The translations under genes and the position numbers were made by a program. 64,000 bases of DNA, taken from the NCBI GenBank assembly GCA_019456405.1, contig WJXM01000021.1, positions 1-64,000 on the forward strand, read 5' to 3'. Position 1 is the stretch's first letter; each line of letters starts with the position of its first letter. Source of the stretch: Ferrovum sp. (GTDB lineage Bacteria > Pseudomonadota > Gammaproteobacteria > Burkholderiales > Ferrovaceae). Under the pieces are notes generated by a model that was given only the letters and a program-made list of their open reading frames with translations, made no database searches and had not been told where the DNA came from. Positions 26,737 to 36,370 of the stretch are shown here, in pieces.

Positions 26737-27606
26737 TTACTCGATGTTTTGTACCTGCTCGCGCATTTGCTCGATGTGCAGTTTGAGATCGAGGGAGACG
26801 AGTGACAATTCCGAGTGGAGGGCCTTGGAACCCAGGGTGTTGGCTTCGCGATGCAATTCCTGCATCAGGAAATCGAGCCGTTTGCCACTTTGTCCCCCAC
26901 CATGGACGACCCGGATCACTTCTTCGAGATGCATGTCGAGACGGGAGAGTTCCTCGGCAATGTCGATTTTGGCCGACCATTGGGCGACCTCCTGCAACAG
27001 GCGGTCTTCGTCGACGCTCGCCAGCGATTCGCGCAGACGCTGGCTCAACTTTTCCTGATAGGCACGGACCAATGCAGGCATTCGTTCCCTGAGGGGCTGG
27101 ATTCTGGCGCTCATGACCTGGGCATGGTCCAGCAGGAATTTGCCCAACTTCTGTCCTTCCCGGCCACGGGTGGAGCTCAAGGAATGGAGTGTGGTGCTGG
27201 CCAGAGATTCCACCCATTCATCTGCGGGGGCACGTTCCAGAGAATGGGGCAGGACTCCGGGCCAATTCAGGATATCTGCCACAGACAGGGGGCGGGCATC
27301 GGGGAAATCTTTCTGGATGAGGGCGGAAACTATGCGCAACTGTTCCAGGCTATGGGCATCCGGGGAGAGGGACTGGTCCTGCGCAGGATGGGGCAGCCAT
27401 TCAAGACGGCAATCCACCTTGCCCCGTTTCAGGGACTGGGAGAGAAGTTCGCGCAGGCGTGGTTCACAGGGGCGCAGGACATCGGGCAGACGAAACTGCA
27501 ATTCAAGGTAGCGATGATTGACGCTGCGCAGTTCCATCAGCAGGGTCCCGTCGGGAGTTTCCTGAGAGCCTGAGGCAAAACCCGTCATGCTGTACAAGGT
27601 ATTCAA
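26737..27606 (-). CDS. yicC: YicC family endoribonuclease
   Basis: A 289-residue protein starting [12 protein letters not shown], the family's hallmark N-terminus. [18 protein letters not shown] follows near residue 30, and the C-terminal DUF1732 region contains [17 protein letters not shown] and [20 protein letters not shown]. YicC/YloC proteins are hexameric ribonucleases acting on RNA and are implicated in small-RNA turnover. The gene is divergent from rph with a 123-bp spacer. Length is normal and all conserved blocks are present. Confidence 0.94.
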   Translation of the reverse strand: MNTLYSMTGFASGSQETPDGTLLMELRSVNHRYLELQFRLPDVLRPCEPRLRELLSQSLKRGKVDCRLEWLPHPAQDQSLSPDAHSLEQLRIVSALIQKDFPDARPLSVADILNWPGVLPHSLERAPADEWVESLASTTLHSLSSTRGREGQKLGKFLLDHAQVMSARIQPLRERMPALVRAYQEKLSQRLRESLASVDEDRLLQEVAQWSAKIDIAEELSRLDMHLEEVIRVVHGGGQSGKRLDFLMQELHREANTLGSKALHSELSLVSLDLKLHIEQMREQVQNIE

Positions 27607-27680
27607 GGGGGCGTATCCTTCAAAACGGAACGATTCGATGACCGTGGGCTATCATACCCTAGTTGCATCCTGTGCTGTAG

Positions 27681-27697
27681 CCCCCTAGAATCGGGGG
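27681..27697 (+). other. CCCCC-N7-GGGGG hairpin before rph
   Basis: A 5-bp G-C stem with a 7-base loop in the yicC-rph spacer, about 33 bases before the rph ATG. It could be a 5' leader structure or part of a transcription boundary. No T tract follows. Confidence 0.3.
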
Positions 27698-27729
27698 TCA
27701 GTGACTTTACCGAGAGAAGAGGATCCCCT

Positions 27730-28461
27730 ATGCGCCCCAGCCAACGTCGCACCGATCAGTTGCGTTCTGTCGAGTTTTTGCGCGGATTCACCAAATATGC
27801 GGAAGGTTCGGTCCTTGTGGCCTTTGGGGATACCCGTGTGGTGTGTACGGTGAGTATGGAGGAAGGAGTTCCCTCCTTTCTCAAAGGGCAGGGCAAGGGT
27901 TGGGTGACGGCCGAGTATGGCATGTTGCCCTGCGCCACCCACACCCGTTCCCGGCGTGAGGCTACCGTCGGCAAGCCCTCCGGGCGCTCCCAGGAAATTC
28001 AACGTCTGATCGGGCGCTCCCTGCGTGCCGTGGTCGATATGGAAGTGCTCGGCGAGCGAACGCTGCATGTGGACTGCGATGTTCTTCAAGCCGATGGGGG
28101 TACCCGTACGGCCAGTATTACCGGCGCCTACATTGCCCTCGAGGACGCAGTGAGCAGGCTGCTGGAGAGAGGGGTGCTGGATCAGTCCCCCATTCTTCAA
28201 CCCGTGGCGGCAGTCTCGGTGGGAATCTGGCAAGGCGTCCCGGTCCTGGATCTCGACTACGAGGAAGACAGCACCTGTGATACGGACATGAACGTGGTGA
28301 TGACCGCTGATGGATACTTCGTGGAACTGCAGGGTACTGCCGAGGGCGTTCCTTTTCGGCGAAGTGAGGTGGATGCGTTGCTGGACCTGGCAGCGAAGGG
28401 ATGTCGGGAGTTGATCGGGTTGCAGATGCAGGTCCTGGAAACCGGTTTGGTCGCAGGATGA
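27730..28461 (+). CDS. rph: ribonuclease PH
   Basis: A 243-residue phosphorolytic 3'-5' exoribonuclease that trims tRNA 3' ends. It begins [16 protein letters not shown] and has [17 protein letters not shown] near 57, [19 protein letters not shown] near 87, [19 protein letters not shown] near 118 and the phosphate/metal site [18 protein letters not shown] near 175. It opens a tightly packed run in which rph, rdgB, hemW and ogt all overlap by 4 bases (ATGA). GAGGATCCCCT precedes the ATG. Confidence 0.97.
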   Translation: MRPSQRRTDQLRSVEFLRGFTKYAEGSVLVAFGDTRVVCTVSMEEGVPSFLKGQGKGWVTAEYGMLPCATHTRSRREATVGKPSGRSQEIQRLIGRSLRAVVDMEVLGERTLHVDCDVLQADGGTRTASITGAYIALEDAVSRLLERGVLDQSPILQPVAAVSVGIWQGVPVLDLDYEEDSTCDTDMNVVMTADGYFVELQGTAEGVPFRRSEVDALLDLAAKGCRELIGLQMQVLETGLVAG

Positions 28462-29051
28462 CAGGAGGGCGGGAGGTCGTTCTGGCATCCTCCAATTCGG
28501 GCAAGATCCGTGAGTTTGATGCGCTTCTTTCACCCCTGGGGTGGAGGGTGCTCGCCCAGAATGATCTGGGGATCGAAGGGGCTGACGAACCTCATCGGAC
28601 CTTCGTGGAAAATGCCCTGGCCAAGGCGCGGCATGTGGCCCAGTGGAGTGGGCGCCCTGCCCTGGCGGATGACTCGGGTCTCTGTGTGCCTTCGCTACAG
28701 GGTGCGCCGGGAGTGGATTCGGCCTATTATGCCGGTCCCCAACGACGGGATCAGGATAACAATCAGGCGCTTCTGCGTGCTCTCTCCGGAAGTGCCGATC
28801 GCCGTGCATTCTACTATTGTGTCCTGGTCTGGGTGATGCATGCGGTGGATCCGACGCCGTGCATCGCCGAGGGACGTTGGTTTGGCGAAATTCTGGATGC
28901 GCCACAGGGAACGGGTGGGTTTGGCTATGATCCCCTGTTTTGGGTTCCGGAATGTGGGAAAACGGCGGCTCAAATGACGCTGGCCGAAAAAAATACCCAA
29001 AGTCACCGTGCGCGCGCTTGGCAGTCGCTGTTGCCCTTTCTGCAGACATGA
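28458..29051 (+). CDS. rdgB: XTP/dITP pyrophosphatase (RdgB/HAM1)
   Basis: A 197-residue house-cleaning enzyme that hydrolyses XTP and dITP to keep them out of nucleic acids. The family start [18 protein letters not shown], the metal-site run [15 protein letters not shown] near 68 and [15 protein letters not shown] near 150 are all intact. The start is the ATG overlapping the rph stop; the upstream ATG at 28401 would overlap rph by 60 bases and was rejected. It overlaps hemW by 4 bases. Confidence 0.96.
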   Translation: MTGGREVVLASSNSGKIREFDALLSPLGWRVLAQNDLGIEGADEPHRTFVENALAKARHVAQWSGRPALADDSGLCVPSLQGAPGVDSAYYAGPQRRDQDNNQALLRALSGSADRRAFYYCVLVWVMHAVDPTPCIAEGRWFGEILDAPQGTGGFGYDPLFWVPECGKTAAQMTLAEKNTQSHRARAWQSLLPFLQT

Positions 29052-30187
29052 AACTGTCGCCCCCCCTATCGTTGTATCTGCATGTGCCATGGTGTGTACG
29101 CAAGTGTCCCTACTGTGATTTCAACTCCCATGTCATGCCAACCCGGTTGCCCGAAGAGCGCTACTTGACGGCTTTGCGTCAGGATCTGGAAATGCAGTTG
29201 CCGCGTGTTTGGGGACGCCCTGTGGAAACGATATTTTTTGGCGGGGGAACGCCCAGCGTTTTATCGCCGGATGGGGTAGGACGCCTGCTTGAGGAGATCA
29301 GGGCTCTGGTGCCGCTGGCGGCAGGGGCCGAAATCACCCTGGAGGCCAATCCTGGCACGGCGGATGCAGGACGATTCCGCGCTTTTCGCGCCGCCGGCAT
29401 CAACCGCTTGTCCGTTGGGATTCAAAGTTTTTCGGACGACCAACTGAAATTGTTGGGCCGCATTCATGGGTCAAGGGAGGCGCATCGGGCAGCCGAAGCG
29501 GCTGCCACTCATTTCGAGCGGTTCAATCTGGACCTGATGGTGGGGTTGCCCGAGCAAACCGTCGAAGGGGTTTGCGCAGACGTGACCCAAGCACTCCAGT
29601 ATGACCCTTCGCACTTGTCCTGCTATCAATTGACCTTGGAACCGCATACCCCGTTCTACCATCACCCCCCTCTTCTGCCGGATGCCGATACGCTGGATCA
29701 GGGAGAACAGGCCGCCCATGCGGCTTTGCTTGCGGCGGGGTATGAGGCCTATGAGACCTCCGCCTGGGCGCGGGGGGGGGATCAATGTCGGCATAACCTC
29801 AATTATTGGAGCTTTGGCGACTATTTGGGCCTTGGCGCCGGGGCGCATGGCAAATTGAGCGGCCCGTGGGGCATTGAGCGACAACGCCGAGCCCGTCAGC
29901 CCGAGGCCTATATGCGTGCAGTGGAACGCGGGACACCGATAGAGGAATCCTGGAACGTGGCGGTACAGGATCTGCCTTTCGAATTCATGATGAATGCCCT
30001 GCGCTTGTGCCAAGGGGTCCCCAGAGGGCTGTACGAACGCCATACGGGTTTATCCCTGCAAGCGCTCCAACTTCTGTTGGACCCACTGGAAGAGGAAGGC
30101 TGGCTGGAGGCGGATCCCCATCGGTTGCGTCCGACCCCACGCGGACAGCGCTTTCTCAACGACCTGTTGCAGCGGTTTTTGCCATGA
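29048..30187 (+). CDS. hemW: radical SAM heme chaperone HemW
   Basis: A 379-residue radical SAM protein. The cluster motif is C16-VRK-C20-PY-C23, i.e. CxxxCxxC, and GGGTPSVLSPDGVGRLL follows near 65. The HemN C-terminal domain begins near 300. It lacks the extra N-terminal residues of true coproporphyrinogen oxidase HemN; in this position next to rph-rdgB it is HemW, which delivers heme to respiratory proteins. The ATG overlaps the rdgB stop. A longer frame from 28940 was rejected because the motif spacing fits only the shorter start. Confidence 0.93.
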   Translation: MKLSPPLSLYLHVPWCVRKCPYCDFNSHVMPTRLPEERYLTALRQDLEMQLPRVWGRPVETIFFGGGTPSVLSPDGVGRLLEEIRALVPLAAGAEITLEANPGTADAGRFRAFRAAGINRLSVGIQSFSDDQLKLLGRIHGSREAHRAAEAAATHFERFNLDLMVGLPEQTVEGVCADVTQALQYDPSHLSCYQLTLEPHTPFYHHPPLLPDADTLDQGEQAAHAALLAAGYEAYETSAWARGGDQCRHNLNYWSFGDYLGLGAGAHGKLSGPWGIERQRRARQPEAYMRAVERGTPIEESWNVAVQDLPFEFMMNALRLCQGVPRGLYERHTGLSLQALQLLLDPLEEEGWLEADPHRLRPTPRGQRFLNDLLQRFLP

Positions 30188-30729
30188 ATCTCCTTCGGCA
30201 GACGCCCTGTTCCCTGGGATGGATCTCCTGGGTATTTGACGCTGCCGGGTTGTGCTGGCTGACCTTGACGGGTACCCCTGAGGAGGGGCATCGTCAGGCC
30301 ATGGCGCGTTTTTCGGATCCGGTTGGGAGTGCTGATACGCGGGTGCCGGTGGCTTGGGAGGAAGCGCTGCTTGCGGCGGTGGAACGTCCTGCTGAAAGGC
30401 GTCCGTCCATTCCTGTGCGAGCGCAGGGAACGGCTTTCCAACGGGCGGTGTGGGATGCTCTGGGTACCATCCCTGCGGGGCAATGGCGCACCTATGGCGA
30501 TATCGCACTCCAGATTGGGCGTCCTCGGGCGATGCGTGCCGTGGGTTCTGCCTGTGGTGCCAATCCTCTGCCTTTCCTGATTCCCTGTCACCGGGTGGTG
30601 GCGAGCGGGGGGCGCTGGGGAGGATTTGGTCTGGGGCTTGAGGTGAAAGAAGTTTTACTTTTTCGGGAGGGGATGATTCCTCGGGCTTCTGGCCAGATAA
30701 ATGCCCATGATAGAATCCCCTTTTTATAG
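30184..30729 (+). CDS. ogt: methylated-DNA-protein cysteine S-methyltransferase family protein
   Basis: A 181-residue protein. The DNA-binding domain begins at TAFQRAVWDALGTIPAGQW, followed by TYGDIALQIGRPRAMRAVGS, and the alkyl-acceptor motif PCHRVV is intact with its Cys. The N-terminal domain is short and divergent. It would repair O6-alkylguanine by transferring the alkyl group onto the Cys. The ATG overlaps the hemW stop. The exact subtype (Ogt or another MGMT) cannot be settled from sequence alone. Confidence 0.88.
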   Translation: MNLLRQTPCSLGWISWVFDAAGLCWLTLTGTPEEGHRQAMARFSDPVGSADTRVPVAWEEALLAAVERPAERRPSIPVRAQGTAFQRAVWDALGTIPAGQWRTYGDIALQIGRPRAMRAVGSACGANPLPFLIPCHRVVASGGRWGGFGLGLEVKEVLLFREGMIPRASGQINAHDRIPFL

Positions 30730-30744
30730 TTGTGGATCTTGGGC

Positions 30745-30948
30745 ATGATCACTCTTTTCATCAATGGTTCTCCGCAGGCTTATGCTGCAGTACCGACGGT
30801 GCGTCAGGTTCTGGAAGACCTGGACATGACCGGACGCCGGGTGGCCGTCGAATGCAACGGAGACATCGTGCCGCGCAGTCACCATGATTCGAGGACGTTG
30901 GCCGATGGTGATCGACTCGAGATCGTGGTAGCGGTAGGCGGGGGCTGA
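30745..30948 (+). CDS. thiS: sulfur carrier protein ThiS
   Basis: A 67-residue ubiquitin-like protein ending in the required Gly-Gly tail (VVAVGGG), which carries the thiocarboxylate used in thiazole formation. The body ([22 protein letters not shown]) follows the MoaD/ThiS fold. I chose ATG 30745 over 30730 because the family begins [12 protein letters not shown]. thiG follows after 50 bases, the usual partner. Confidence 0.93.
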   Translation: MITLFINGSPQAYAAVPTVRQVLEDLDMTGRRVAVECNGDIVPRSHHDSRTLADGDRLEIVVAVGGG

Positions 30949-30998
30949 ATGCCCGTTCCCGGAACCTTCACATATCAATTCTCACTGCAGGATCAATC

Positions 30999-31796
30999 AT
31001 GACCTTTACCGTTTCTCCTGATCCCTTTGTTTTGGCTGGACGTACCATCCGTTCTCGTTTACTGGTGGGTACCGGCAAATATGCCGACCTGAACCAGACC
31101 CGGGAAGCCGTGGAAGCCAGTGGTGCTGAAATCGTCACGGTGGCAATCCGGCGCACCAATATTGGGCAAAATCCAGGTGAACCCAATTTGCTGGACGTGA
31201 TTTCTCCTGACCGTTACACCCTGCTGCCCAATACGGCGGGTTGCTACACTGCGGATGAGGCGGTGCGCACCCTACGCTTGGCCCGTGAATTATTGGATGG
31301 GCATGCACTGGTCAAGTTGGAAGTCCTGGGGGATGCCGATACACTTTTTCCGAATATGGTGGAAACTCTCGAAGCCGCGGAAATTTTGATTCGGGAGGGG
31401 TTTGAGGTCATGGTCTACTGTAGCGATGATCCCATTCTGGCCCGTCGTCTGGAAGACCTCGGTTGTGTTGCCATCATGCCCCTGGCGTCCCTGATTGGAT
31501 CAGGGATGGGAATCCTCAATCCCTGGAATCTGGGCATCATTCTGGAGCATGCCCAGATTCCGGTGATCGTGGATGCGGGGGTGGGTACGGCTTCCGATGC
31601 CACCATTGCCATGGAACTGGGATGTGCCGGTGTCTTGATGAATACAGCCATTGCGCAGGCCCGTCACCCCGTACAGATGGCCATGGCCATGGCCCTGGCC
31701 GTGGAGGCCGGACGGCTGTCCTGGCGGGCCGGACGAATGCCCAAAAAACCTTATCGGGCCAGCGCCAGTTCCCCTTTGGGGGGGCTGATTCAGTGA
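30999..31796 (+). CDS. thiG: thiazole synthase
   Basis: A 265-residue TIM-barrel enzyme that builds the thiamin thiazole phosphate from deoxyxylulose phosphate, dehydroglycine and ThiS thiocarboxylate. [20 protein letters not shown] near 23, the Schiff-base lysine in [19 protein letters not shown] near 107, [15 protein letters not shown] near 160 and [19 protein letters not shown] run (here [14 protein letters not shown]) near 186 are present. Its stop overlaps the GTG start of trmB. The block thiS-thiG-trmB is frequent in betaproteobacteria. Confidence 0.97.
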   Translation: MTFTVSPDPFVLAGRTIRSRLLVGTGKYADLNQTREAVEASGAEIVTVAIRRTNIGQNPGEPNLLDVISPDRYTLLPNTAGCYTADEAVRTLRLARELLDGHALVKLEVLGDADTLFPNMVETLEAAEILIREGFEVMVYCSDDPILARRLEDLGCVAIMPLASLIGSGMGILNPWNLGIILEHAQIPVIVDAGVGTASDATIAMELGCAGVLMNTAIAQARHPVQMAMAMALAVEAGRLSWRAGRMPKKPYRASASSPLGGLIQ

Positions 31797-32479
31797 CCGG
31801 TTACCCGTCCATCCGCAGTTTCGTTCTCCGCCAGGGTCGTATGTCTCCGGCGCAACAAAGAGCCCTGGAAGAAGGATGGGTGCGCTGGGGGGTGGATTAC
31901 TCTCCTCAGGACCCGCTCACACCTGAGCGCTTGCAGACACTGTTTGGGCGCACGGCACCCCTCGGGCTTGAAATTGGTTTTGGCATGGGAGAAGGGACCT
32001 TGGCCATGGCGTTGCAACGACCGGAGTGGAATTTTCTGGCGATCGATGTCCACGGCCCTGGCGTGGGGGCTCTGCTCAAGAAACTGGCCGAAAATGATAT
32101 CGGCAATGTCCGGGTGATGCGCCATGACGCCGTGGAGGTGGTGCGTCATATGCTTCCTCGGTCCATATTGGATGGTGCCCATATTTTTTTTCCTGATCCT
32201 TGGCCAAAATCTCGCCATCATAAACGTCGTTTGATTCAGCCGCCTTTCGTGGAACTTCTGAGCGAGCGTCTGAAAGAGGGGGGGTACTTGCATCTGGCCA
32301 CGGATTGGCAGGATTATGCCGAGCAGATGCGTGTTGTATTGCGTGCTGAACCTCGACTGGACAACGAGGGAGGAGATTTTATCGAACGCCCGGACTGGCG
32401 CCCCCTGACCCGCTTCGAAAGTCGGGGAGTTCGCCTCGGGCATGGCGTGTGGGATCTGTTGTTTTGGCGCAAGGAATGA
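31793..32479 (+). CDS. trmB: tRNA (guanine-N7-)-methyltransferase
   Basis: A 228-residue SAM enzyme that makes m7G46 in tRNAs. The SAM-binding motif [17 protein letters not shown] lies near residue 60, and the family signature [21 protein letters not shown] near 140 carries the catalytic region. The start is a GTG overlapping the thiG stop (GTGA); it gives the usual N-terminus [19 protein letters not shown]. The much longer upstream frame is an artefact inside thiG. Confidence 0.95.
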   Translation: MTGYPSIRSFVLRQGRMSPAQQRALEEGWVRWGVDYSPQDPLTPERLQTLFGRTAPLGLEIGFGMGEGTLAMALQRPEWNFLAIDVHGPGVGALLKKLAENDIGNVRVMRHDAVEVVRHMLPRSILDGAHIFFPDPWPKSRHHKRRLIQPPFVELLSERLKEGGYLHLATDWQDYAEQMRVVLRAEPRLDNEGGDFIERPDWRPLTRFESRGVRLGHGVWDLLFWRKE

Positions 32480-32602
32480 TCTGCGTGCGCAGGGGCGAGG
32501 AAATCCACGAAATCCCTGTGATTTGTGAGGGTGTCGGATTCTGGGGTAACATGGGAAGGCTGTCCTTGTGTCTCCCTTCTTTTTCTCCTCTGTGACTGAA
32601 TT
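32480..32602. other. spacer with probable start of the mla operon
   Basis: This 123-bp spacer lies between trmB and mlaF. The segment before the ATG is pyrimidine-rich (TCTCCCTTCTTTTTCTCCTC), with no good ribosome-binding site. No unambiguous promoter or terminator was seen. Confidence 0.25.
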
Positions 32603-33409
32603 ATGATCCATCAGGTGGAAATCCGTGATCTGAATTTTGGCTATGGCGAGCAACTGGTGCTCAAGGGGATCAATCTGACGGTGCCCAAAGGTAGTCTGGT
32701 GGCCATCATGGGGCTGAGTGGCTGTGGCAAGACCACCCTTCTGCGTCTGATGGGTGGGCAGTTACTGGCGCGTCAGGGATCGGTGCGTGTGGCTGGGCAG
32801 GAATTGAATCATATGAACGAAGCGCAACTCTACGCCATGCGCCGTCAGGTGGGCGTGCTGTTCCAGTTTGGCGCGCTTTTTACAGATTTATCGGTGTTCG
32901 ACAATGTGGCTTTTCAAATGCGGGAACATACCCGCCTGCCAGAATCCATGATTCGTGACCTGACCCTGATGAAACTCAATGCGGTGGGGTTGCGTGGGGT
33001 GCAGTCCCTGATGCCTGCCGAACTATCCGGAGGCATGGCCCGACGCGTGGCCATGGCTCGGGCGACGGCCCTGGACCCGGCATTGATTCTGTACGATGAA
33101 CCCTTTACGGGGCTCGATCCCATTTCCTTGGGCGCGATCGGTCGCCTGATCCGTCAATTGAATGATGCGCTGGGGGCAACCTCCGTTCTGGTGACACACG
33201 ATGTACAGGAGTCGATGAAGATCGTGGACTACATTTATTTTGTTTCGGACGGCGTGATCGTGGCTCAGGGAACCCCTGAGGAAATTCACGCCTCTGCCCT
33301 GCCCTTCGTGCACCAGTTTGTCTGGGGAGAGGCCGATGGTCCTCTGCCCTTCCATTACCCCGGACCAACCCTGAAAATGGATTTTGGCGATGAGCGAGGG
33401 CAGGCATGA
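32603..33409 (+). CDS. mlaF: phospholipid transport ABC ATPase MlaF
   Basis: A 268-residue ABC ATPase. Walker A is [13 protein letters not shown] near 38, the signature is [14 protein letters not shown] near 139 and Walker B is [14 protein letters not shown] near 160. It powers the MlaFEDB inner-membrane complex that moves phospholipids to or from the outer membrane through MlaC. It starts the compact mlaFEDCB operon, overlapping mlaE by 4 bases. Confidence 0.95.
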   Translation: MIHQVEIRDLNFGYGEQLVLKGINLTVPKGSLVAIMGLSGCGKTTLLRLMGGQLLARQGSVRVAGQELNHMNEAQLYAMRRQVGVLFQFGALFTDLSVFDNVAFQMREHTRLPESMIRDLTLMKLNAVGLRGVQSLMPAELSGGMARRVAMARATALDPALILYDEPFTGLDPISLGAIGRLIRQLNDALGATSVLVTHDVQESMKIVDYIYFVSDGVIVAQGTPEEIHASALPFVHQFVWGEADGPLPFHYPGPTLKMDFGDERGQA

Positions 33410-34203
33410 GAGGCGCATGGGGGCATGGACTGCGCACGGTAGGCGATACCACCTTGAGCATCGTCGGTCGAATCGGTGCTGTGGTCTTGTTTTTGGGACA
33501 GATCCTGCGCCATTCGGGGACCAGTTTTCGACGTTTTGGTCTGGTCATTCGGGAAGTTTATTTTGCCGGAGTGCAGTCTCTCATCATCATTCTGGTTTCC
33601 GGCTTGTTTGTGGGGATGGTGTTGGGTTTGCAGGGCTTCGAGACCTTGCAGAGTTACGGCTCCTCGGAAAGCGTTGGGGTACTGGTGGCGCTTTCCCTGA
33701 TGCGTGAGTTGGGACCGGTGGTTTCGGCACTGCTTTTTGCCAGTCGGGCGGGCTCTGCCATCACCGCAGAAATCGGCTTGATGAAGGCCACGGAACAGTT
33801 ATCGGCCATGGAAATGATGGCGGTGAATCCGTTGGCACGGGTCGTGGCTCCCCGTTTCTGGGGGGGGGTGATCTCTTTACCCTTGCTCGCCGTCCTGTTT
33901 GCAGCCATGGGGATCCTTGGCGGATTTCTCGTGACGGTGGTCATGCTGGGGGTGGACAGTGGGGCATTCTGGTCGCAGATGCAAGCTGCCGTGGATTTTC
34001 ACCATGACATCCTCAATGGGGTGATCAAGAGTCTGGTATTCGGCGTGGCGGTTTCGGCCATTGCTACTTTCGAGGGGTATGAAGCGCCGCCCACGGCGGA
34101 AGGGGTTTCTGGAGCCACGACCCGTACGGTGGTGAGTTCTTCCTTGGCCATTCTGGCCCTCGATTTGTTGTTGACTGCATTCATGATGAAGGGGTGGAAT
34201 TGA
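33406..34203 (+). CDS. mlaE: phospholipid transport permease MlaE
   Basis: A 265-residue membrane protein of the MlaE/YrbE family with about five helices. Characteristic runs are [20 protein letters not shown] near 49, [20 protein letters not shown] near 97 and [20 protein letters not shown] near 130. It forms the transmembrane core with MlaF and MlaD. The start overlaps the mlaF stop, and its last base is the first base of the mlaD ATG. Confidence 0.95.
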   Translation: MRGAWGHGLRTVGDTTLSIVGRIGAVVLFLGQILRHSGTSFRRFGLVIREVYFAGVQSLIIILVSGLFVGMVLGLQGFETLQSYGSSESVGVLVALSLMRELGPVVSALLFASRAGSAITAEIGLMKATEQLSAMEMMAVNPLARVVAPRFWGGVISLPLLAVLFAAMGILGGFLVTVVMLGVDSGAFWSQMQAAVDFHHDILNGVIKSLVFGVAVSAIATFEGYEAPPTAEGVSGATTRTVVSSSLAILALDLLLTAFMMKGWN

Positions 34204-34697
34204 TGAACCGTGCGACCTTGAATCTCTGGGTAGGGTTTTTTGTACTGTTGGGTTTTCTGGCTTTTCTGATGCTGGCTTTCAAGGTGGGGAATCTGAACCT
34301 CGACGGGTCGGGAGGAACCTACGAAGTGGTGGCTCACTTCGACAATATCGGGCAACTCAAGGAACGTGCTCCCGTTCGCAGTTCCGGGGTCCTGGTGGGG
34401 CGGGTACATTCAGTGCGTTTCGATACCCTTCATTACAATGCTGAAGTGCATATGGTTATAGATACCCAGTATCATTTCCCTGTAGACAGTTCAGTTTCGG
34501 TCCTGACTTCGGGGATTCTGGGCGAACAGTACGTTGGGCTGGATGCGGGTGGAGATGACAAAATGCTGAAGAATGGGGACGAGATTAAGTTGACGCAGGG
34601 GGCCATGGTGCTCGAGCGTCTGATCGGTCAGTTTCTCTTCAACAAGGCCCAGGAAGGTGGGACCGACAAGACTTCAACCGATAAGGGGGCACCATGA
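34203..34697 (+). CDS. mlaD: MCE-domain phospholipid-binding protein MlaD
   Basis: A 164-residue protein with an N-terminal membrane anchor (about 8-29, LWVGFFVLLGFLAFLMLAF) and one MCE domain (about 36-120, YEVVAHFDNIGQLKERAPVR). The loop TSGILGEQYVGLDAGG is typical of MlaD. It forms a periplasmic hexameric ring on MlaE. ATG 34203 is chosen because it overlaps the mlaE stop and directly precedes the anchor. Confidence 0.94.
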   Translation: MNRATLNLWVGFFVLLGFLAFLMLAFKVGNLNLDGSGGTYEVVAHFDNIGQLKERAPVRSSGVLVGRVHSVRFDTLHYNAEVHMVIDTQYHFPVDSSVSVLTSGILGEQYVGLDAGGDDKMLKNGDEIKLTQGAMVLERLIGQFLFNKAQEGGTDKTSTDKGAP

Positions 34698-35329
34698 GGC
34701 GATGGACAGTATGGCAACGGGCTGGGGTGGCATTGACCCTGGCAGGATGGAGTCTGGCAGTGTTGGCCGCCATTACCCCTGAATCTGTGATCTCCAACAC
34801 GGCAGATGAGGTGGTGGCTACCTTGAAAAAAGACAAGGCCATCCAGAACGGGGATCGCGCCAGAGCCTATGCGCTGATTCAGGACAAAGTGATTCCGCAC
34901 TTTGATTTTACGCGCATGACCCGTTTGGCGATGGGGAAAAACTGGCGTCAGGCCAGTCCTGACCAGCAACAAAAGTTGACCGAAGGGTTTCGTGACCTGC
35001 TGGTGCGGACGTATGCAAGTTCCCTGTCTCAATACAAGAATCAGGAATTGAAGGTCAAGGGTTCGGATCTGGACGATGGCGGGAATGAGGCTACGGTACA
35101 CTCTATCGTGATTCCGTCTGGCGGTCCATCCATCCCGATCGACTATCGCATGGAAAAGTTGGGAGATGACTGGAAAGTGTTCGATATTCAGGTGGATGGG
35201 GTGAGTCTGGTGACTAATTACCGCAATGAATTTTCCGATATCGTGCGCAATCATGGGATCGATGGATTGATCCAGGCCATGGCTGACAAAAGCAAACAGG
35301 CGGAAAACAAGGCGGCCGGAAAAAAATGA
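34694..35329 (+). CDS. mlaC: periplasmic phospholipid carrier MlaC
   Basis: A 211-residue protein with a signal peptide of about 27 residues (hydrophobic LTLAGWSLAVLAA, cleavage likely after AIT or LAA). The MlaC fold follows: KVIPHFDFTRMTRLAMGKNW near 71, LTEGFRDLLVRTYASSLSQY near 97 and VFDIQVDGVSLVTNYRNEF near 162. It shuttles phospholipid between MlaD and the outer-membrane MlaA complex. The C-terminus is Lys/Ala-rich. It overlaps both neighbours by 4 bases. Confidence 0.94.
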   Translation: MRRWTVWQRAGVALTLAGWSLAVLAAITPESVISNTADEVVATLKKDKAIQNGDRARAYALIQDKVIPHFDFTRMTRLAMGKNWRQASPDQQQKLTEGFRDLLVRTYASSLSQYKNQELKVKGSDLDDGGNEATVHSIVIPSGGPSIPIDYRMEKLGDDWKVFDIQVDGVSLVTNYRNEFSDIVRNHGIDGLIQAMADKSKQAENKAAGKK

Positions 35330-35616
35330 TCCAGCGTGAGGGTAACCATCTTTTTCTGGAAGGTCCGGTGGTCATGGATACGGTACCTGATCTGGTGCGC
35401 TCCACCTCCTTTTCCTCCCTGGGTCAGGAAGTGACCATCGACTTTTCTCGTACGACGGCTCTGGATTCGGCGGCTGTCGCTCTGCTTCTGCATTGGCAAC
35501 GGGAAGCGGTGCGGGACAAGAAAAACCTGGTTTTTGTGAAAATTCCTGACAATCTGCGCGTTTTGATCTCGCTTTATGGTCTTTCACCCTTGCTGGAAGG
35601 CATCGTCGAGGTCTGA
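35326..35616 (+). CDS. mlaB: STAS-domain protein MlaB
   Basis: A 96-residue STAS-domain protein. The core VTIDFSRTTALDSAAVALLL has the conserved Asp-Ser pair (LDSA) near residues 45-48. MlaB binds MlaF and stabilises the transporter. It is the last gene of the mla operon and ends 5 bases before a second ABC system. Confidence 0.9.
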   Translation: MIQREGNHLFLEGPVVMDTVPDLVRSTSFSSLGQEVTIDFSRTTALDSAAVALLLHWQREAVRDKKNLVFVKIPDNLRVLISLYGLSPLLEGIVEV

Positions 35617-35621
35617 AGCGG

Positions 35622-36368
35622 ATGTTTTCTCAGGAGCGGTCATTACCCGCAGTGGAAATACGCGCGGTACAGAAATCCTACGGTGCCCTGCAGGCCTTGC
35701 GAGGGGTGGACCTGACCATAGAGCAAGGGGAATTCTTCGCGTTGCTGGGCCCCAACGGGGCGGGGAAAACCACACTGATCAGCATACTGGCCGGACTGGC
35801 TCGTGCCGATGCCGGAACGCTGAAAGTCATGGGTCATGAGGTGGTGCAGGATTATCGTGCGGCCCGGCGTGCTCTGGGGGTGGTTCCCCAGGAATTGGTG
35901 TTTGATCCTTTTTTCAGCGTGCGTGAAACGTTGCGTATCCAGTCTGGATATTTTGGTTTGCGCCACAATGATGACTGGATCGATGAAATCCTTGAGAACC
36001 TGCATCTGACTGACAAGGCCGAGGTCAACATGCGTACTCTGTCGGGGGGGATGAAACGACGCGTATTGATCGGTCAGGCTCTGGTCCATCGTCCGCCGGT
36101 CATTGTGCTGGATGAACCTACGGCCGGCGTGGATGTGGAACTGCGTCAGACCCTTTGGAAGTTTATTCGACAACTCAATGGGGCAGGCCACACGATCCTT
36201 TTGACCACGCATTATCTGGAGGAAGCGGAAGCCCTGTGTCAGCGCGTGGCAGTATTGCACAAGGGTCAATTGGTGGCCTGCGAACGCATCAGTGAGTTGT
36301 TGCTGGGTAGACAGGCAGCCACGCTGGAAGAGGCTTTTATGGGGTTGATTCGAGACGTGGAGACTTAG
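35622..36368 (+). CDS. ABC-2 type exporter ATPase (YadG-like)
   Basis: A 248-residue ABC ATPase. Walker A is GPNGAGKTTLISIL near 42, the signature is LSGGMKRRVLIGQAL near 139 and Walker B is VIVLDEPTAGVDVELR near 159. With the following permease it forms a two-gene ABC-2 exporter like YadGH. The substrate is unknown; its constant place between mla and ibaG-murA in related bacteria hints at an envelope role. Confidence 0.93.
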   Translation: MFSQERSLPAVEIRAVQKSYGALQALRGVDLTIEQGEFFALLGPNGAGKTTLISILAGLARADAGTLKVMGHEVVQDYRAARRALGVVPQELVFDPFFSVRETLRIQSGYFGLRHNDDWIDEILENLHLTDKAEVNMRTLSGGMKRRVLIGQALVHRPPVIVLDEPTAGVDVELRQTLWKFIRQLNGAGHTILLTTHYLEEAEALCQRVAVLHKGQLVACERISELLLGRQAATLEEAFMGLIRDVET

Positions 36369-36370
36369 GG

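Noticed and set aside
27685..29103. A 472-residue minus-strand frame opposite rph and rdgB
   Set aside because: Shadow frame with Pro/His/Arg-rich translation; rph and rdgB have full motifs on the other strand.
31463..31792. Long N-terminal extension of trmB inside thiG
   Set aside because: thiG is clearly coded there in another frame; GTG 31793 gives the family's normal start.
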